Counted from the stretch's first letter, positions 45,901-55,050 are shown. The stretch: 64,000 nt of DNA from Ruegeria_C sp041537905 (GCF_041537905.1 NZ_JBGRUO010000001.1:396966-460965), one strand, 5' to 3'. The notes: generated by a model not told the origin, from the letters alone. Translations and numbers: made by a program.

Positions 45901-46624
45901 CGCCCAGATAGAGCGCCAAGTCGCGCCCCGAAGGATCGAAGGTGTAGGTGCGCAGGTTGCCTTCGCCATCTGGGTCACCAAGCTGGACGGGATCGACATC
46001 AATCATCTCGAAGGCGCGCATTCGGTAGATGTGGAAATTCAGCTTTCGGACGCCAAAGCGACCCGTTTCACCCTGCAGGCGGCGCGTATCGAGTGTGTGA
46101 AAGAACTCCCCGAACGGGCCGTTTGCCATCTCGGCACCCACGGGGTGTCGCAGATCTGCCGTCCCACCGGTGGGGGTCTGGGTGAAAAATCCGGCATTGC
46201 CGGGCCCGTCGAGCCTGTGGCGGGTGCGCGCCAGTTGACGGAACCCTTCCTCGAGCACCACGTCCCACCCCGACAGCGCCCGTGCGAGCGTGTCGAGCAG
46301 TGCCGGCGTCCCCCTGCGGCGACGGAAGCGGACCGTATTGCCCACATCCGCGCGACGCGCGCGGCGGTCTTGCGCCGAGACCAGCCGTGTGCCGACCAGA
46401 GCACCAATATATGGCACGGCCCAATCGTCGCAGGATTCGATATGCTGGTCTTCCCACAACCGGTCGATGGAGCGACGCACATCCGCTGCGTCTGCGGCGA
46501 TCAGTGCAATGAGCTCGCGATAAACTCCGCTTGCATCCTCATTGCGATAGACCTCGGGTACCAAAGCCCATAGCTTTTCAGTATAGTAGCGGACATAGCC
46601 GTCACGGGCGGTCGGCGCATTCAT
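42971..46624 (-). CDS. Tail protein I-like baseplate protein with long C-terminal extension
   Basis: 1,217 aa from the ATG at 46624, which has GGGAGGT upstream and overlaps the previous stop. The N-terminal ~170 residues match phage tail protein I (P2 gpI / Afp12 type): LWALVPEVYRNEDASGVYRE, DVRRSIDRLWEDQHIESCDD, AVPYIGALVGTRLV, RFRRRRGTPALLDTLARALS. A large middle domain follows, then a (DP)n acidic-proline linker around residue 835-850, then the module duplicated in the next gene. Tail I normally links wedge and fibres. The extension is far beyond the usual length (~200 aa for gpI) and probably carries extra adhesion domains. Confidence 0.82.
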   Translation of the reverse strand: MNAPTARDGYVRYYTEKLWALVPEVYRNEDASGVYRELIALIAADAADVRRSIDRLWEDQHIESCDDWAVPYIGALVGTRLVSAQDRRARRADVGNTVRFRRRRGTPALLDTLARALSGWDVVLEEGFRQLARTRHRLDGPGNAGFFTQTPTGGTADLRHPVGAEMANGPFGEFFHTLDTRRLQGETGRFGVRKLNFHIYRMRAFEMIDVDPVQLGDPDGEGNLRTYTFDPSGRDLALYLGGDSGSADEKDAFLRGNLVSVEPREWQIVQPMRCRLLGHVVYDITASAILSLEGLAVPPLPSDLVALDSLIGQQFDSEQALRRWLTDRGAAIGATPPDWYVALLAVALVEETGKAQLYPMAVEVSAQSAPYPVERISAGNLADPRRHPIPPGEVAQLLIYPETGYFASVPSEEPADFVPLASRYYYGFPAEIGAGPYPRPALDQSPANTATDGVAPNGGAVGDDGLLITDNRSYDLIFSNAAPLTSPSILTVGAQRRPFVRVAGDTPTTPTLQPAGIDSVLTIDGGWYAAQDPNGALAAGVPVDFTLEGATGADAGDFDFDLISVTFATLDPGGARADGTVIPALRLRVAARIRRLVIQSAITGPIVVEDAGAGDPSVVDELLVCQSIVDASQISSGVAISNPFGRVILEGATVLGDLEAMRLDATDSLVRGVIRVVNNQDGCFRFSATLDAPNRRLPPGFRSIVGPIPAGFFNSRRFGDAHYAQLSPLALPLSTAAENGSEVGAFSHLITPIRLASIRAKVNEFGPVGQLAQYLFADDPVLDAPFQSEPVFVTPPDITPPEPPSPGALIPEPPPQPPQPLPTRCPDDPEPDPDPDPDPDPDPQIRDGLVALNLLNADLGGAPEFWRDVDWLPDPNREIDPSAPMRPGIPFDKVDYLLEYDARLGSRPEAQGWSATGPATARFRLEDGQLAMLAPPAGNPVFFSASVPLDRGVPEQIHCYAVVAPGAAGRAVDGPRGFFEVRHGVQTDTSITGTRGGWRETGGGLQFQYVRMDGGSAVRPVTQEARGDLRSVWQRLSMQADLFAEETLLSVGGAIDHLPLGAFGSVPDPEGDPAFVAQFGLFNRRLGGQAWLRNAVFSAPGRFVRVRLRAVVPGDDPILRLVFIADQTTPGDAVFLVRYSDVPQQTRTGLAGTQTAGAVTALLGNDTLILDLRMTGLRDRRAATLLIERNSFADADTLRGSLRLISASLLPTQGGDT

Positions 46625-49197
46625 GCGACACCTCCCTTCTGACTTGTGGGCGGCAGGTTCCTGGCGGTTTCGGCTGTGATCGTAAGGGCACCGGTGGCGG
46701 AAAAGTCGAAATAGCGCGCGGTTGGCACGCATGTGCCGCCGATGGGGTTCGGCAACAGCGTGGTCTCGTCCCCACTGAAGGTCAGGGCCGCAACCGAGAG
46801 CGCGCCGGGCACTTCGACAACCGCCTCGAATATATCGGTGGTCCAGAAGGTCCCGCCGATCACGGCGTGGGACAGGTTGAAAATGCCCGCCATGAGGTGA
46901 TCCGCCACCGCAGTCGCCACGTCACTTGCCACAAAGGCCGGATCGGCCGTGACCGTCAGCGCGGTATTCACATGGATCGGCGTGGCTTGCGTGACCGAAA
47001 TCGGCAGGGTGGGGTCAGCCTGATCACTGAGCGTTTGCGTGATCAGGGCCGAATCTGCGTCGCCGATATAGTGCACGACAACACCAGCCTGAAACTGCTC
47101 GGGGATCCACAGCCAATTCGCTGTGGCCACGATCACGCCCGGCGCGTTGCGTGCCAGTGCCTCAAAATCCACAGTCGACACGCTGCGCCCCAGCAAAAGC
47201 GCCGTCTGAGGCGCAGAGATGCGCAGGTCTTCCGGTCCATCTGGATCACGCCCCATGGCCGCACCTACAGGCGAGCGTACCGCGCGCAGCCCCTTCACCG
47301 CACCTGAAAGCTGGCGAATGCCATTGGCAGGCGGGGCCGCCGCGCCGACACCATATCGGTAATCAGCTATGACGTTCTCGACCCCTGACGGCAGGCGCGC
47401 ACCGCGCTTGCCATCGCCAAATGTAATGATCGTGTTCTGCTGATCGTCATGGCGCACGACATAGACCTGGTCCTGCGCCCCGCAGCCAAAGAACCCCGGC
47501 ACTTGCTGCCAGGTGATCCCGTCGACACGGATCGTTAGTGTCGAGTCTTGCAAATTGCCGGACCCGGTGATCGCTCCGGGCAGGTAGGTCAAATCCTTTT
47601 TGCGCAGCATGAACGTCTGGTTGGGTTGGCGCGCGTCACCGCTGCCCAGCACCTCGCCCCGAACGCTTTCGCCACGCGAAACATCAAGGATGTTGCCATG
47701 AATGGTCAGCGGCAGTTGCAATTGCACGTGCGGGATTTGCGCGGCATCAAGCGCTTCGAACCTTGCGGTGCCGTCCTGCGCAACGCTCAACCGCCCATCC
47801 AGCAAGGCCCCCCGGGCTTCGGCATCGGTGAGCAGAAAGCGCGCCTCTAACACGAGAGCGCCCCCGGACAGCGTGCTGATCTGGGCGGTTATCCCGGGCA
47901 TATCCAGCGGCAGACGCACCGTTCCGGAGATGGGCACCCCATCGCTTGCGGCCATATCCGCCGGTGTGACCGAAGTGCGACAGACATTGGTGGGTTGCCC
48001 TGCCTCGACAAAGCCGTGGTGGAAACTGGCAAGCCCTGCGTCGAGGAAGGCAGCAGGCAACGGTGGATCAAGGCGCATCTCGGTCGCCGCGATCACAGGC
48101 TGTTCGATGGGGATCGGGTCACCTTCGGTGTTCTTGACCGTCTCGGAGGGGATGCTTGTGACCCGCACCGCCGCCGCGACCACCGACGCGATGCGCGTGA
48201 AGAAATAGCCCGGATCATCGCCATTGAGATCACGTGCGACAATGATGGGGTCGCCCGCGCGGAAGACTGCGGGAGCCCCATCCAAGAACAGGCGGGTCTG
48301 GCCACCAACTGTGCCAAGCGCGCTTTCGCCGCCCACCGGTTCATTGAGTGTCGCCACGACTTGCTGCGTGGGCCGACGCGCGCGCAGATGCGTGAGATCG
48401 ACCTCTTCGTCGATGACGATAAACGGATTCAACGCTGCGCGGTTATACGTCTTGCCGTCCGCGCCTGCGAAGGGTTCCGTTGTAGTCACACGCGACACTT
48501 GTTCAGTGAAACTATGGCCCGGCCGTGCTTCGATCAGCGCCAGTTCCGCTTCGGCCAGTCCGAACCCTTCGGTCAGCATCAAAAGCCGGTTGACGCGATT
48601 TTCGCCACTTCCGGCCTTGTCCTTGGATTTGTCACCTTCGGCAATCGACGTATCGCCCACGAAAAATGATGAATCCACGGTCGGGTTCCGCCGGAACGGG
48701 TCCACGGACCACGCATTCAGGAGCGGATGAATAACGGCCTCTGCATTGGTCTCAAAGACCTGCGCCGGGTTGCCGTCAAAGCTGCGCGATCGCACGCCTG
48801 TGCCCATTGGTACGGTTACGGCCACTGTACCATCGGCCAGCGCGGCCAGTGTGGCGGTTCCTGCGATCCCAGCAATCGGAGTGTGACCCAGCACGCCTAC
48901 GAGCCTGCGCAGCGACGGGCGCCGCTGTGCCGTGCCCAGATAGCTCTCATTAACGACGCGTTCGTCGTAAAAGCCAAGGATATCGGCAGCATAGGCCCAC
49001 ATCTCAAGCGACATGGATCCGAAATCATCCGAATAGGGCCGCCAACCGCCCAAGGCGTTGCCCGAGTCCACCAACCGTTCCAGCAAGCGCTGCCGGATCT
49101 CAGGAAATCCCGCCAGTTGCCGTGGGATCACCTCGAGCCCTGCGGGAAGCACCTCAAGCGGATGGGGCGTATTGTCGTCGCAACCATCGGCCATCAC
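46621..49197 (-). CDS. Baseplate J-like protein (second)
   Basis: 858 aa. Two Met codons open the frame (49197 and 49194); the first overlaps the upstream stop as ATGA. Baseplate-J family features are DFGSMSLEMWAYAADILGFYDE near the N-terminus, the NESYLGTAQRRPSLRRLVGVLG block, and the C-terminal half with DQVYVVRHDDQQNTIITFGD GKRGARLPSG and VSTVDFEALARNAPGVIVA, as in gp6/J proteins. Contractile systems of the Afp/PVC type usually have Afp11/12-like wedge proteins; here two J-like proteins sit in tandem. Structural wedge role inferred from family and place. Confidence 0.85.
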   Translation of the reverse strand: MMADGCDDNTPHPLEVLPAGLEVIPRQLAGFPEIRQRLLERLVDSGNALGGWRPYSDDFGSMSLEMWAYAADILGFYDERVVNESYLGTAQRRPSLRRLVGVLGHTPIAGIAGTATLAALADGTVAVTVPMGTGVRSRSFDGNPAQVFETNAEAVIHPLLNAWSVDPFRRNPTVDSSFFVGDTSIAEGDKSKDKAGSGENRVNRLLMLTEGFGLAEAELALIEARPGHSFTEQVSRVTTTEPFAGADGKTYNRAALNPFIVIDEEVDLTHLRARRPTQQVVATLNEPVGGESALGTVGGQTRLFLDGAPAVFRAGDPIIVARDLNGDDPGYFFTRIASVVAAAVRVTSIPSETVKNTEGDPIPIEQPVIAATEMRLDPPLPAAFLDAGLASFHHGFVEAGQPTNVCRTSVTPADMAASDGVPISGTVRLPLDMPGITAQISTLSGGALVLEARFLLTDAEARGALLDGRLSVAQDGTARFEALDAAQIPHVQLQLPLTIHGNILDVSRGESVRGEVLGSGDARQPNQTFMLRKKDLTYLPGAITGSGNLQDSTLTIRVDGITWQQVPGFFGCGAQDQVYVVRHDDQQNTIITFGDGKRGARLPSGVENVIADYRYGVGAAAPPANGIRQLSGAVKGLRAVRSPVGAAMGRDPDGPEDLRISAPQTALLLGRSVSTVDFEALARNAPGVIVATANWLWIPEQFQAGVVVHYIGDADSALITQTLSDQADPTLPISVTQATPIHVNTALTVTADPAFVASDVATAVADHLMAGIFNLSHAVIGGTFWTTDIFEAVVEVPGALSVAALTFSGDETTLLPNPIGGTCVPTARYFDFSATGALTITAETARNLPPTSQKGGVA

Positions 49198-51743
49198 GCG
49201 CCTCCGACCATGGACAGTTGCAAGGAGCCACGTTCAGGGAACTGGCGGCGGTTTTCCAGGCGGATCAACTCATCGTCCGCCACGTCAAAAGTGAAATCGG
49301 TAAAGGACGCAAAATCTGTCACGCCATGAATGCGCAGTTGAACGTCCACCACGGCTTCGACCCCCGATACGCCCGCGATGGCGGCCTCCAGTGCAGGACG
49401 GCTAAGCGGCGTGCCGAAGGTAAATCGATCGGGCGAAAAGAACCCGGGCATCATGCCCTGAACATCGCCGAAAAGCGCGGTATGAATGCGGGGCTCAACC
49501 TGTCCGGCAAAGGCGTTGCGCGCCAGACAGACAGTGATGATCAAATCCAGATTGATGTAGCGTGGCGGCGTAACGATCACTTGACGTCCCGCTTGCCGCC
49601 GCGCGTCCAGCAGGGTTTGAACCTCTCGCCTGACAGTATCCGACAGAATTCCCGAGCCCGCAGGATCGACCGCTGTGGTGGCCGACAACCACGACCCGGT
49701 CCAGCGAAAGGCGCCTTGCGCCTGCTGTACACTGTCGAGGCGTGCGGCCTGCGTTCCATAGTCTTCGGGGCGTACGGCAAAGAACGTCTCGGCCTTGAAT
49801 GCATCAGGAGCGAGGAGCTTGATCTCGGTCGTGCTTTCGGGATCCAGTCCGTTGCTGACAGGAAACGGGTTGCGCACGGCTTCAACGGCATCCACCAGCA
49901 CGCCGATATGTGGCGGTATCTGATTGGGGATGGACAATGCGCTGATCGCACCGGCAGGCACGTTCGCGCGCGTGCCGGACCCAAGGCGGTAGTCGACGTG
50001 GAACACGGTGTCCCGCGCAGGAAGGCGGCCAAATTCGCCATCGCCAAAGCGGATCGTGTACCCGGCGCCGGTGGCGTAATCGCGATGGACGATCTGTTCG
50101 TCTCCGCTTTGATAGGCCACGATGCGCCGCCAACTGCCGTCTTCAAGCGTGAACACCTGATCGTCACTGTCGCACAACAAAAGAGCGCGCTGGAAATCCC
50201 ACGGTTGCAAAGGCTGCCCGTCTTCGGTGAGGTGAATTTCTGGCTGCGTGGCGCGCAGGTTGTCCAGCAAGTCGATGAACGCCAGCCCATCGGCTTCCGT
50301 TCCAGGCAGGCTCAACAGATAGATGGGCGGACGCACGGCTGCATTGTCCGCGTCATGGTTTGATGCAACGAGGCTGGGATCAGCATCAGAGTAAAGCGGC
50401 CCTTCGCGTTCGACGGCGGGCAACATGTCATCAGGATCACCGTCCTGCAGTGGTCCCAGCCGAAAGCTTTGGCTTCGGGTCTCACCGGATGTTGCGGGCA
50501 CGATGTTTGCGGAAATCTCAAGATCGTCCAACGGGATGTGGAAACGGGGGGCCGTATCGGCGCGCCACCGGATTCGTGCGAGATCCAAGGCAAACAGCGG
50601 ATCGTTGGTCAATTCGACCTCTTCCACGGTCACAAGGACCAGACGTTCGGTCTCTGTCACGTTAGCGGCCAGATCTCGCAGCAGTATCTGTCGATCGACC
50701 CATTCCGGCAGATCAGCTTCAAGAAAGACCACACCGCCCGGGTTTTCAGGTCCGGCGGGGTCGTTGCGCACCAAAAGCTCAGTGGCACCCGGCGCGAGGC
50801 AGGCATCACTATCATCAATGGCGTAGGGTGTGATCTGTCCGGGGTTCCAGCGGGTGTCTACGCCAAATACCAACGCATCAATCGCGTCGCGCAATCCGGT
50901 TCCCAACTCGAAGGGAATGGGGGCCTGCCCCTCAGCCAGGGCCCAAACTCCGGCGCTTGCCGGGACCTGGGTGGTGGGCGGATTGGTATCCGCGATTGTC
51001 AATTCCAGCACGGTCGTGGCTTGCCGTCCGTCATGGATTTCGTAATCAACCAGCCGCGCCTTGCGCCGCAGCGTGCGACGTTCCGTGGCCGTTTCAAGGT
51101 AGGCCTCTCGGTTGTAGCGGTCCTGCAAGTAGGACAATTCGTCCCCGAGGGCGGCAATGATCTCAAGCGGCACCATGGCCACGTCGGCCTCAAGCGGGGT
51201 TTGCCAGTTGGGATAGCGCTGCGCCGTAAAATCCAACAGCGCGTTGCGCATGCTGACAAAATCCCGTGCAAGATAATCGACTTCCACATCCTGGGGCTCA
51301 GGAGGGCGACATGGGTCCACCGGCTCTGCACAGTCCAGACCGTCATCGCATCCGACTTTGAAAGAAAAGCTGACGTCGTTGAATCCGGTGTCGATGCGTT
51401 CGTCGTCAATCCGCAAACGGTAATCGGTGAAGCCGCCTGGTTCTCGGACTTCGATTTGCAAATACCGGCGTCCCACGACCGGATCATCGTCCCATAAGAA
51501 CAGCGCAGAATCGGGATTGATGTCGACGTCCTCCGCCTCATTGCGGGGCGAATAGATGCGGATGTCATCCGGCATCAGTGGCGTGCCACCTTCGAACGGA
51601 TCGTCAAGCGCGGTGGGATCGGTCGCAAAATAGACGCGCAACACACGCTGATCGCAGGTGTCCACCACTTGCACAAAGGCGATGCCGGTGAATTCGGCGG
51701 CGCGCGCGCGCAGTTGCGAAAGGCGATCGGCGCTGCTGGGCAT
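49194..51743 (-). CDS. Baseplate J-like protein (first)
   Basis: 849 aa from the ATG at 51743, AAGGAGG ten bases upstream; the frame is open to 51875 but that part overlaps gp25. J-family features are VDYLARDFVSMRNALLDFTA, LEIIAALGDELSYLQDRYNR, AYLETATERRTLRRKARLVD, and near the C-terminus TIRFGDGEFGRLPARDTVFH and PEDYGTQAARLDSVQQAQG. Expected to form, with its neighbour, the baseplate wedge that triggers sheath contraction. Confidence 0.87.
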   Translation of the reverse strand: MPSSADRLSQLRARAAEFTGIAFVQVVDTCDQRVLRVYFATDPTALDDPFEGGTPLMPDDIRIYSPRNEAEDVDINPDSALFLWDDDPVVGRRYLQIEVREPGGFTDYRLRIDDERIDTGFNDVSFSFKVGCDDGLDCAEPVDPCRPPEPQDVEVDYLARDFVSMRNALLDFTAQRYPNWQTPLEADVAMVPLEIIAALGDELSYLQDRYNREAYLETATERRTLRRKARLVDYEIHDGRQATTVLELTIADTNPPTTQVPASAGVWALAEGQAPIPFELGTGLRDAIDALVFGVDTRWNPGQITPYAIDDSDACLAPGATELLVRNDPAGPENPGGVVFLEADLPEWVDRQILLRDLAANVTETERLVLVTVEEVELTNDPLFALDLARIRWRADTAPRFHIPLDDLEISANIVPATSGETRSQSFRLGPLQDGDPDDMLPAVEREGPLYSDADPSLVASNHDADNAAVRPPIYLLSLPGTEADGLAFIDLLDNLRATQPEIHLTEDGQPLQPWDFQRALLLCDSDDQVFTLEDGSWRRIVAYQSGDEQIVHRDYATGAGYTIRFGDGEFGRLPARDTVFHVDYRLGSGTRANVPAGAISALSIPNQIPPHIGVLVDAVEAVRNPFPVSNGLDPESTTEIKLLAPDAFKAETFFAVRPEDYGTQAARLDSVQQAQGAFRWTGSWLSATTAVDPAGSGILSDTVRREVQTLLDARRQAGRQVIVTPPRYINLDLIITVCLARNAFAGQVEPRIHTALFGDVQGMMPGFFSPDRFTFGTPLSRPALEAAIAGVSGVEAVVDVQLRIHGVTDFASFTDFTFDVADDELIRLENRRQFPERGSLQLSMVGGA

Positions 51744-51759
51744 CAGATCCGGGCCTCCT

Positions 51760-52137
51760 TCATAACGCGAGCTCCAGATTGATGATCTGCTCATCACCGC
51801 GCGCCTTGATCGTGTAGACGACCGCCACGTCGAGGCGCCCGTTGTCAAAAACGGTCTCGACCTCATTGACGTCAATGATGGTACCGAGCCACTGAGTAAG
51901 CGCTTGGAAAATTGTCGCTTTCAGCATGGTGGCGGTTTCTGGGCTCGATGGCGCAAACAATGCGCGGCGCAGCCCGGCACCAAAATCGGGCCGGTTCACC
52001 CGCTCGCCGGGTGCTGTCAGTAGGACCTGGCGGATCAGTTGGTTCACATAGGCCTCGTAATCCGTCTCAGGCCGAAACCGGCCCATGGGCCCCTCAAGCG
52101 TGGGCGGATAGTGAAACCCTTGGAAAGGAGGTTCCAT
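51760..52137 (-). CDS. gp25-like baseplate wedge protein
   Basis: 125-aa protein of the GPW/gp25 family. Diagnostic stretch: VNQLIRQVLLTAPGERVNRPDFGAG, then LRRALFAPSS and TIIDVNEVETVFDN. In T4 and Afp-type systems gp25 joins baseplate to sheath. Starts in a TGATG overlap with the spike gene and is followed 16 bases later by the first J gene. Confidence 0.93.
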   Translation of the reverse strand: MEPPFQGFHYPPTLEGPMGRFRPETDYEAYVNQLIRQVLLTAPGERVNRPDFGAGLRRALFAPSSPETATMLKATIFQALTQWLGTIIDVNEVETVFDNGRLDVAVVYTIKARGDEQIINLELAL

Positions 52138-52667
52138 CAGAGCACCTCCAGGTTGCCGTTGTTGACTTTGAAAGAGGAGGCCGAAAGCTCAGTGACTTTG
52201 CCTCCGGACGCCTCTTGTTTGACGGTGTTCGACTTGATCGTGATCTCGCTTGTGGTCATCTTGATCGAATGACCGCTGTCGTTTTCGATCAGGATTTCGC
52301 CATTTGAATCGTCGATGCGGATGGTCGCCTTGTTCATCCGGAAGAACTTGATGTTGGGGTCCGCGTCCTCGGACGGGATGTCGCCATCCGCCCAGAAACA
52401 GCCCGTCCAGATCGGATAGGAGGGGTCGCCCGCCTCGAACTCGATCCAGACGCCGCCGCCCACCTCCGGCATGGCATAAAATCCAATATTGCGCCCTGCA
52501 TATGGAACGCAGGGTTCGGCCCAGACTGGGACATCGTTCAGCACTTGTGGCACCGTGATCAGCAGACGGCCTTTGCCTTGAGGATCGGAGTTGTCGATCA
52601 CTTGTCCACGGTACTTGCCGTAAAAATCCGTTTGGGCTTGGCCCGGGCGATCTGCCATCTGGTTCAT
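52137..52667 (-). CDS. Baseplate spike protein, gpV/VgrG-like
   Basis: 176-aa protein. An N-terminal OB-fold typical of gp5/gpV/VgrG spikes is visible: KYRGQVIDNSDPQGKGRLLI, VPVWAEPCVPYAGRNIGFYA, MPEVGGGVWIEFEAGDPSYP, IWTGCFWADG. It is followed by a short repeating beta segment (ATIRIDDSNGEILIENDS, GHSIKMTTSEITIKSN) that would form the needle prism. No lysozyme domain is present. It should trimerise under the tube and carry the PAAR-like tip. Confidence 0.92.
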   Translation of the reverse strand: MNQMADRPGQAQTDFYGKYRGQVIDNSDPQGKGRLLITVPQVLNDVPVWAEPCVPYAGRNIGFYAMPEVGGGVWIEFEAGDPSYPIWTGCFWADGDIPSEDADPNIKFFRMNKATIRIDDSNGEILIENDSGHSIKMTTSEITIKSNTVKQEASGGKVTELSASSFKVNNGNLEVL

Positions 52668-53824
52668 GGGTTGGCTCCCGCAGCGTTGCGCATCATTTCA
52701 AGGCGCATCTTGTGGGCTGACGGATCGACGGAGTGGGTAACGGAGGCGAGAAAGTAGTCGCCGCTGTTGATACTGCCTGCGCCTTCCACGGTGACGACCT
52801 GATGAGCTGACAAGATGCCATTGAGTGCCTGCACGCTGGTCTCCGCCGTAGCGCGGGTGGAGTATGAGGCATCGTTGAGCGCTGCCTGGTTGCGCAATTG
52901 CGCCTCTTGCGCGGACCCGGCCGACACGATCCGCCGCGAGCGCGAGGCTGTGGCAGGCGGGTCAGCGCCCAGCGGCGGATCGGACGGCCCCGGCACATCG
53001 GTGTCGTCGATTTCACCATCCGTCGCGACACGCTGAACCGAGCCGGTCTCGTTCGGTGCCTCGTTGTTGGAACTGACGTCGAAACTGGCAAGGGTGGAGC
53101 ATCCGTCGCCTGTGTTCAGCGTCAGCTTGGGCGCGGAGTTCGGTGCCAGTTGGATCGGAGGGACAAAGCCCAGTGCATTGGACGACGGGCGCGGCGGGGA
53201 CGGTTTGAAATGCGCAGTTTCGACCACGTTAAAGCCGGTCAGGCCTGTTTCAACCGTCCAGTCAATCCAGAAGCGCGACCCCGTACGCCCCGCCAGTTTT
53301 TCGACAAAGGCCAGATCGTCTTCCGTCTGGTTCAGGGTGTTGGTGTCCTCATCATACTCAATTGGCGTGTCCACCACATCGGGTTCGAACCCGTATTTCT
53401 TTTCTGCCGGGTGGCTGGGGCCATTGAGGATACCGGTCACGATCTCGGCTGCCGTGCCGGAATGGGCCTGCGAGCGCTGTTGGCGCGACATCACCGCACG
53501 CCGGTCCGTAAGCTTGACCTCGAGGAACGATCCCGGGCCGCCTTCGACGAAATTCGCCTGACGTTCGGTGACGATGCCGTGGATCAGAACATGCTGCGTG
53601 CCGTCGATGCTGGCGATCACCGTCAACTCGTTGTCGTCGGGCCCGGGGTTCAGCCGAGCATCGTTCATCAGGCTGAGGTCTTCGCCGCAGATGTCCACGG
53701 CGAACTTGACCCGCCCCGTTGCAGGCCCCTCGATCGATTGCGTGACCTCGATTTCAGCGACTTCGGAGGTGAGGTCGTTGTCGGGAACGCGGTTGACGGC
53801 GATCTGATAACGGATATCCGGCAT
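52664..53824 (-). CDS. gpD-like baseplate hub protein
   Basis: 386-aa member of the phage late-control gene D / gp27 type. N-terminal DIRYQIAVNRVPDNDLTSEV, then VHGIVTERQANFVEG and LEVKLTDRRAVMSRQQRSQAH; later QTEDDLAFVEKLAGRTGSRFW IDW, which is the typical hub 'second tube-like domain' pattern; C-terminal VVTVEGAGSINSGDYFLASV. Together with the next gene (spike) it makes the hub to which the inner tube attaches. ATGA overlap with the spike gene. Confidence 0.9.
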   Translation of the reverse strand: MPDIRYQIAVNRVPDNDLTSEVAEIEVTQSIEGPATGRVKFAVDICGEDLSLMNDARLNPGPDDNELTVIASIDGTQHVLIHGIVTERQANFVEGGPGSFLEVKLTDRRAVMSRQQRSQAHSGTAAEIVTGILNGPSHPAEKKYGFEPDVVDTPIEYDEDTNTLNQTEDDLAFVEKLAGRTGSRFWIDWTVETGLTGFNVVETAHFKPSPPRPSSNALGFVPPIQLAPNSAPKLTLNTGDGCSTLASFDVSSNNEAPNETGSVQRVATDGEIDDTDVPGPSDPPLGADPPATASRSRRIVSAGSAQEAQLRNQAALNDASYSTRATAETSVQALNGILSAHQVVTVEGAGSINSGDYFLASVTHSVDPSAHKMRLEMMRNAAGANP

Positions 53825-53827
53825 GGG

Positions 53828-54115
53828 CTACCTCGTGACAGGAGGGATCATCAACCGCTCCTCCTCATCCAGCGCATCAGGCAAGAGCGCGCCGTTAAGT
53901 TCAGCAATGCGCCAGTAGCCAAACGGATCCAGCACGAGAGCTGCTGCGAGATGATCAAGCCGTTGACCCTGTTTTGGCAGGTAGCGGCCGACGGATTGAT
54001 CGACCGGCGGCTCCGGCATCGGCAAGGCCATGACCGTGCGCCCCCGTCTGTCGGTAACGGCATAAGGTTCCAGCGGGGGGCTGACATATCGGCTCTTGGG
54101 ATCAAAAACAGCCAT
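53828..54115 (-). CDS. LysM-like / tail protein X-type hub protein
   Basis: 95 aa. After a short N-terminal part the sequence YLPKQGQRLDHLAAALVLDP then FGYWRIAELNGALLPDAL and RLMIPPV has the LysM/gpX pattern (ordered helix pair, final IPP strand). In Afp/PVC clusters an equivalent LysM domain is part of Afp7. Here it is a separate gene immediately after the tube-adaptor gene. Likely binds the hub or sheath base. Confidence 0.8.
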   Translation of the reverse strand: MAVFDPKSRYVSPPLEPYAVTDRRGRTVMALPMPEPPVDQSVGRYLPKQGQRLDHLAAALVLDPFGYWRIAELNGALLPDALDEEERLMIPPVTR

Positions 54116-54127
54116 TGGGCCTCCTTT

Positions 54128-54826
54128 CTAGAACGGCAAAAGACTCAACGCCTTGGAGGCGTTGCGGGCGTTATGCGCAATGGCCAGAGTGGCCTGCTGC
54201 ACTTGGAAAAAATTATAGGTGGCGCGGGCTATCTCGACCGAGGGACCGCTTTCGCAGCGGAAGACATCCGGCGTCAGAACCTCCATCGTCAGGCTCACCT
54301 TGGCCATCATCGGGTCGAGCGAAGGCAGGAACTGCGACTCTTCCACCGAATAATTGGTGATCCGAACCGGCAAAATGCGTGACGGACCAAGGATCAAAAG
54401 CGCAATCGGCACGCTTGCGCGTTTGGGTGGTTGCGGATTGCCAGTCAGATCGCCGATGGCCGAGATCAGCTCTCCGATCAGGCCCTCGCTTGGAAAGAGC
54501 AACTGTTCGAGTGCTGCCAGCCTGTCGCCGATACCGACATTGGTGGCCACGGGTTCTTCGTCGGCAAGCTGATCCGTGGCATCAAGTTCGATCTCGGCTG
54601 TGAACGTGCGTTTGGGCTCGTAGGGTTGCGACGTCGGCGCGATCTGTCCACGTCCGGATTGTTCGACCTCGTTGGGGTTGAACGGCGCGATCGAGATGCT
54701 GAGCGTCATGGGATTGTACTGGAAGGGCACAATCGACGGTTCAACACCGATCACGCTGTCCACCAATTGCACAAGTGCGCCACGCGAAAGCTTGGGACTG
54801 CCAGTGAAGCCTGTTTGCGTCTCCAT
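54128..54826 (-). CDS. CIS tube-adaptor protein (Afp7 N-terminal type)
   Basis: 232-aa protein. The N-terminal part VPFQYNPMTLSISIAPFNPN, then RTFTAEIELDATDQLADEEP, and VSLTMEVLTPDVFRCESGPS match the contractile-injection-system tube protein family: the FxYNPxxL motif and gp53/LysM partner style. It starts in a TGATG overlap with the 74-aa gene and is followed 12 bases later by the LysM-like gene, so the two together correspond to the fused Afp7. Probable role: adaptor between tube and baseplate hub. Confidence 0.8.
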   Translation of the reverse strand: METQTGFTGSPKLSRGALVQLVDSVIGVEPSIVPFQYNPMTLSISIAPFNPNEVEQSGRGQIAPTSQPYEPKRTFTAEIELDATDQLADEEPVATNVGIGDRLAALEQLLFPSEGLIGELISAIGDLTGNPQPPKRASVPIALLILGPSRILPVRITNYSVEESQFLPSLDPMMAKVSLTMEVLTPDVFRCESGPSVEIARATYNFFQVQQATLAIAHNARNASKALSLLPF

Positions 54827-55050
54827 CAGTCCTTTCCCCCGTGTTGGATGGCACGCCCAACGGCGCGGGCGATGGTGCCTGCGGGATCGCCCTTGGGCTG
54901 CGGCAGGCGCAGGCGGACTGTGTCGAGGGGGCCAGCCACCGGTGATGTCTGGTGCGCAAGGCGCGCGGCAAACGACCGTGCAAAACCCTCGGGCGTTCCG
55001 GCCATGTCTGCAGGTATGCGCAACTTTATCCGATTGATTTTGATACTCAT
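54826..55050 (-). CDS. Small conserved-position protein of the injection operon, unknown
   Basis: 74 aa, basic (MSIKINRIKLRIPADMAGTP then FARSFAARLAHQ). Start and stop overlap both neighbours (ATGA with the ATPase, TGATG with the tube adaptor), strong evidence that it is translated. No family recognised. Small proteins between the ATPase and the Afp7-like gene are common in such operons. Confidence 0.65.
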   Translation of the reverse strand: MSIKINRIKLRIPADMAGTPEGFARSFAARLAHQTSPVAGPLDTVRLRLPQPKGDPAGTIARAVGRAIQHGGKD

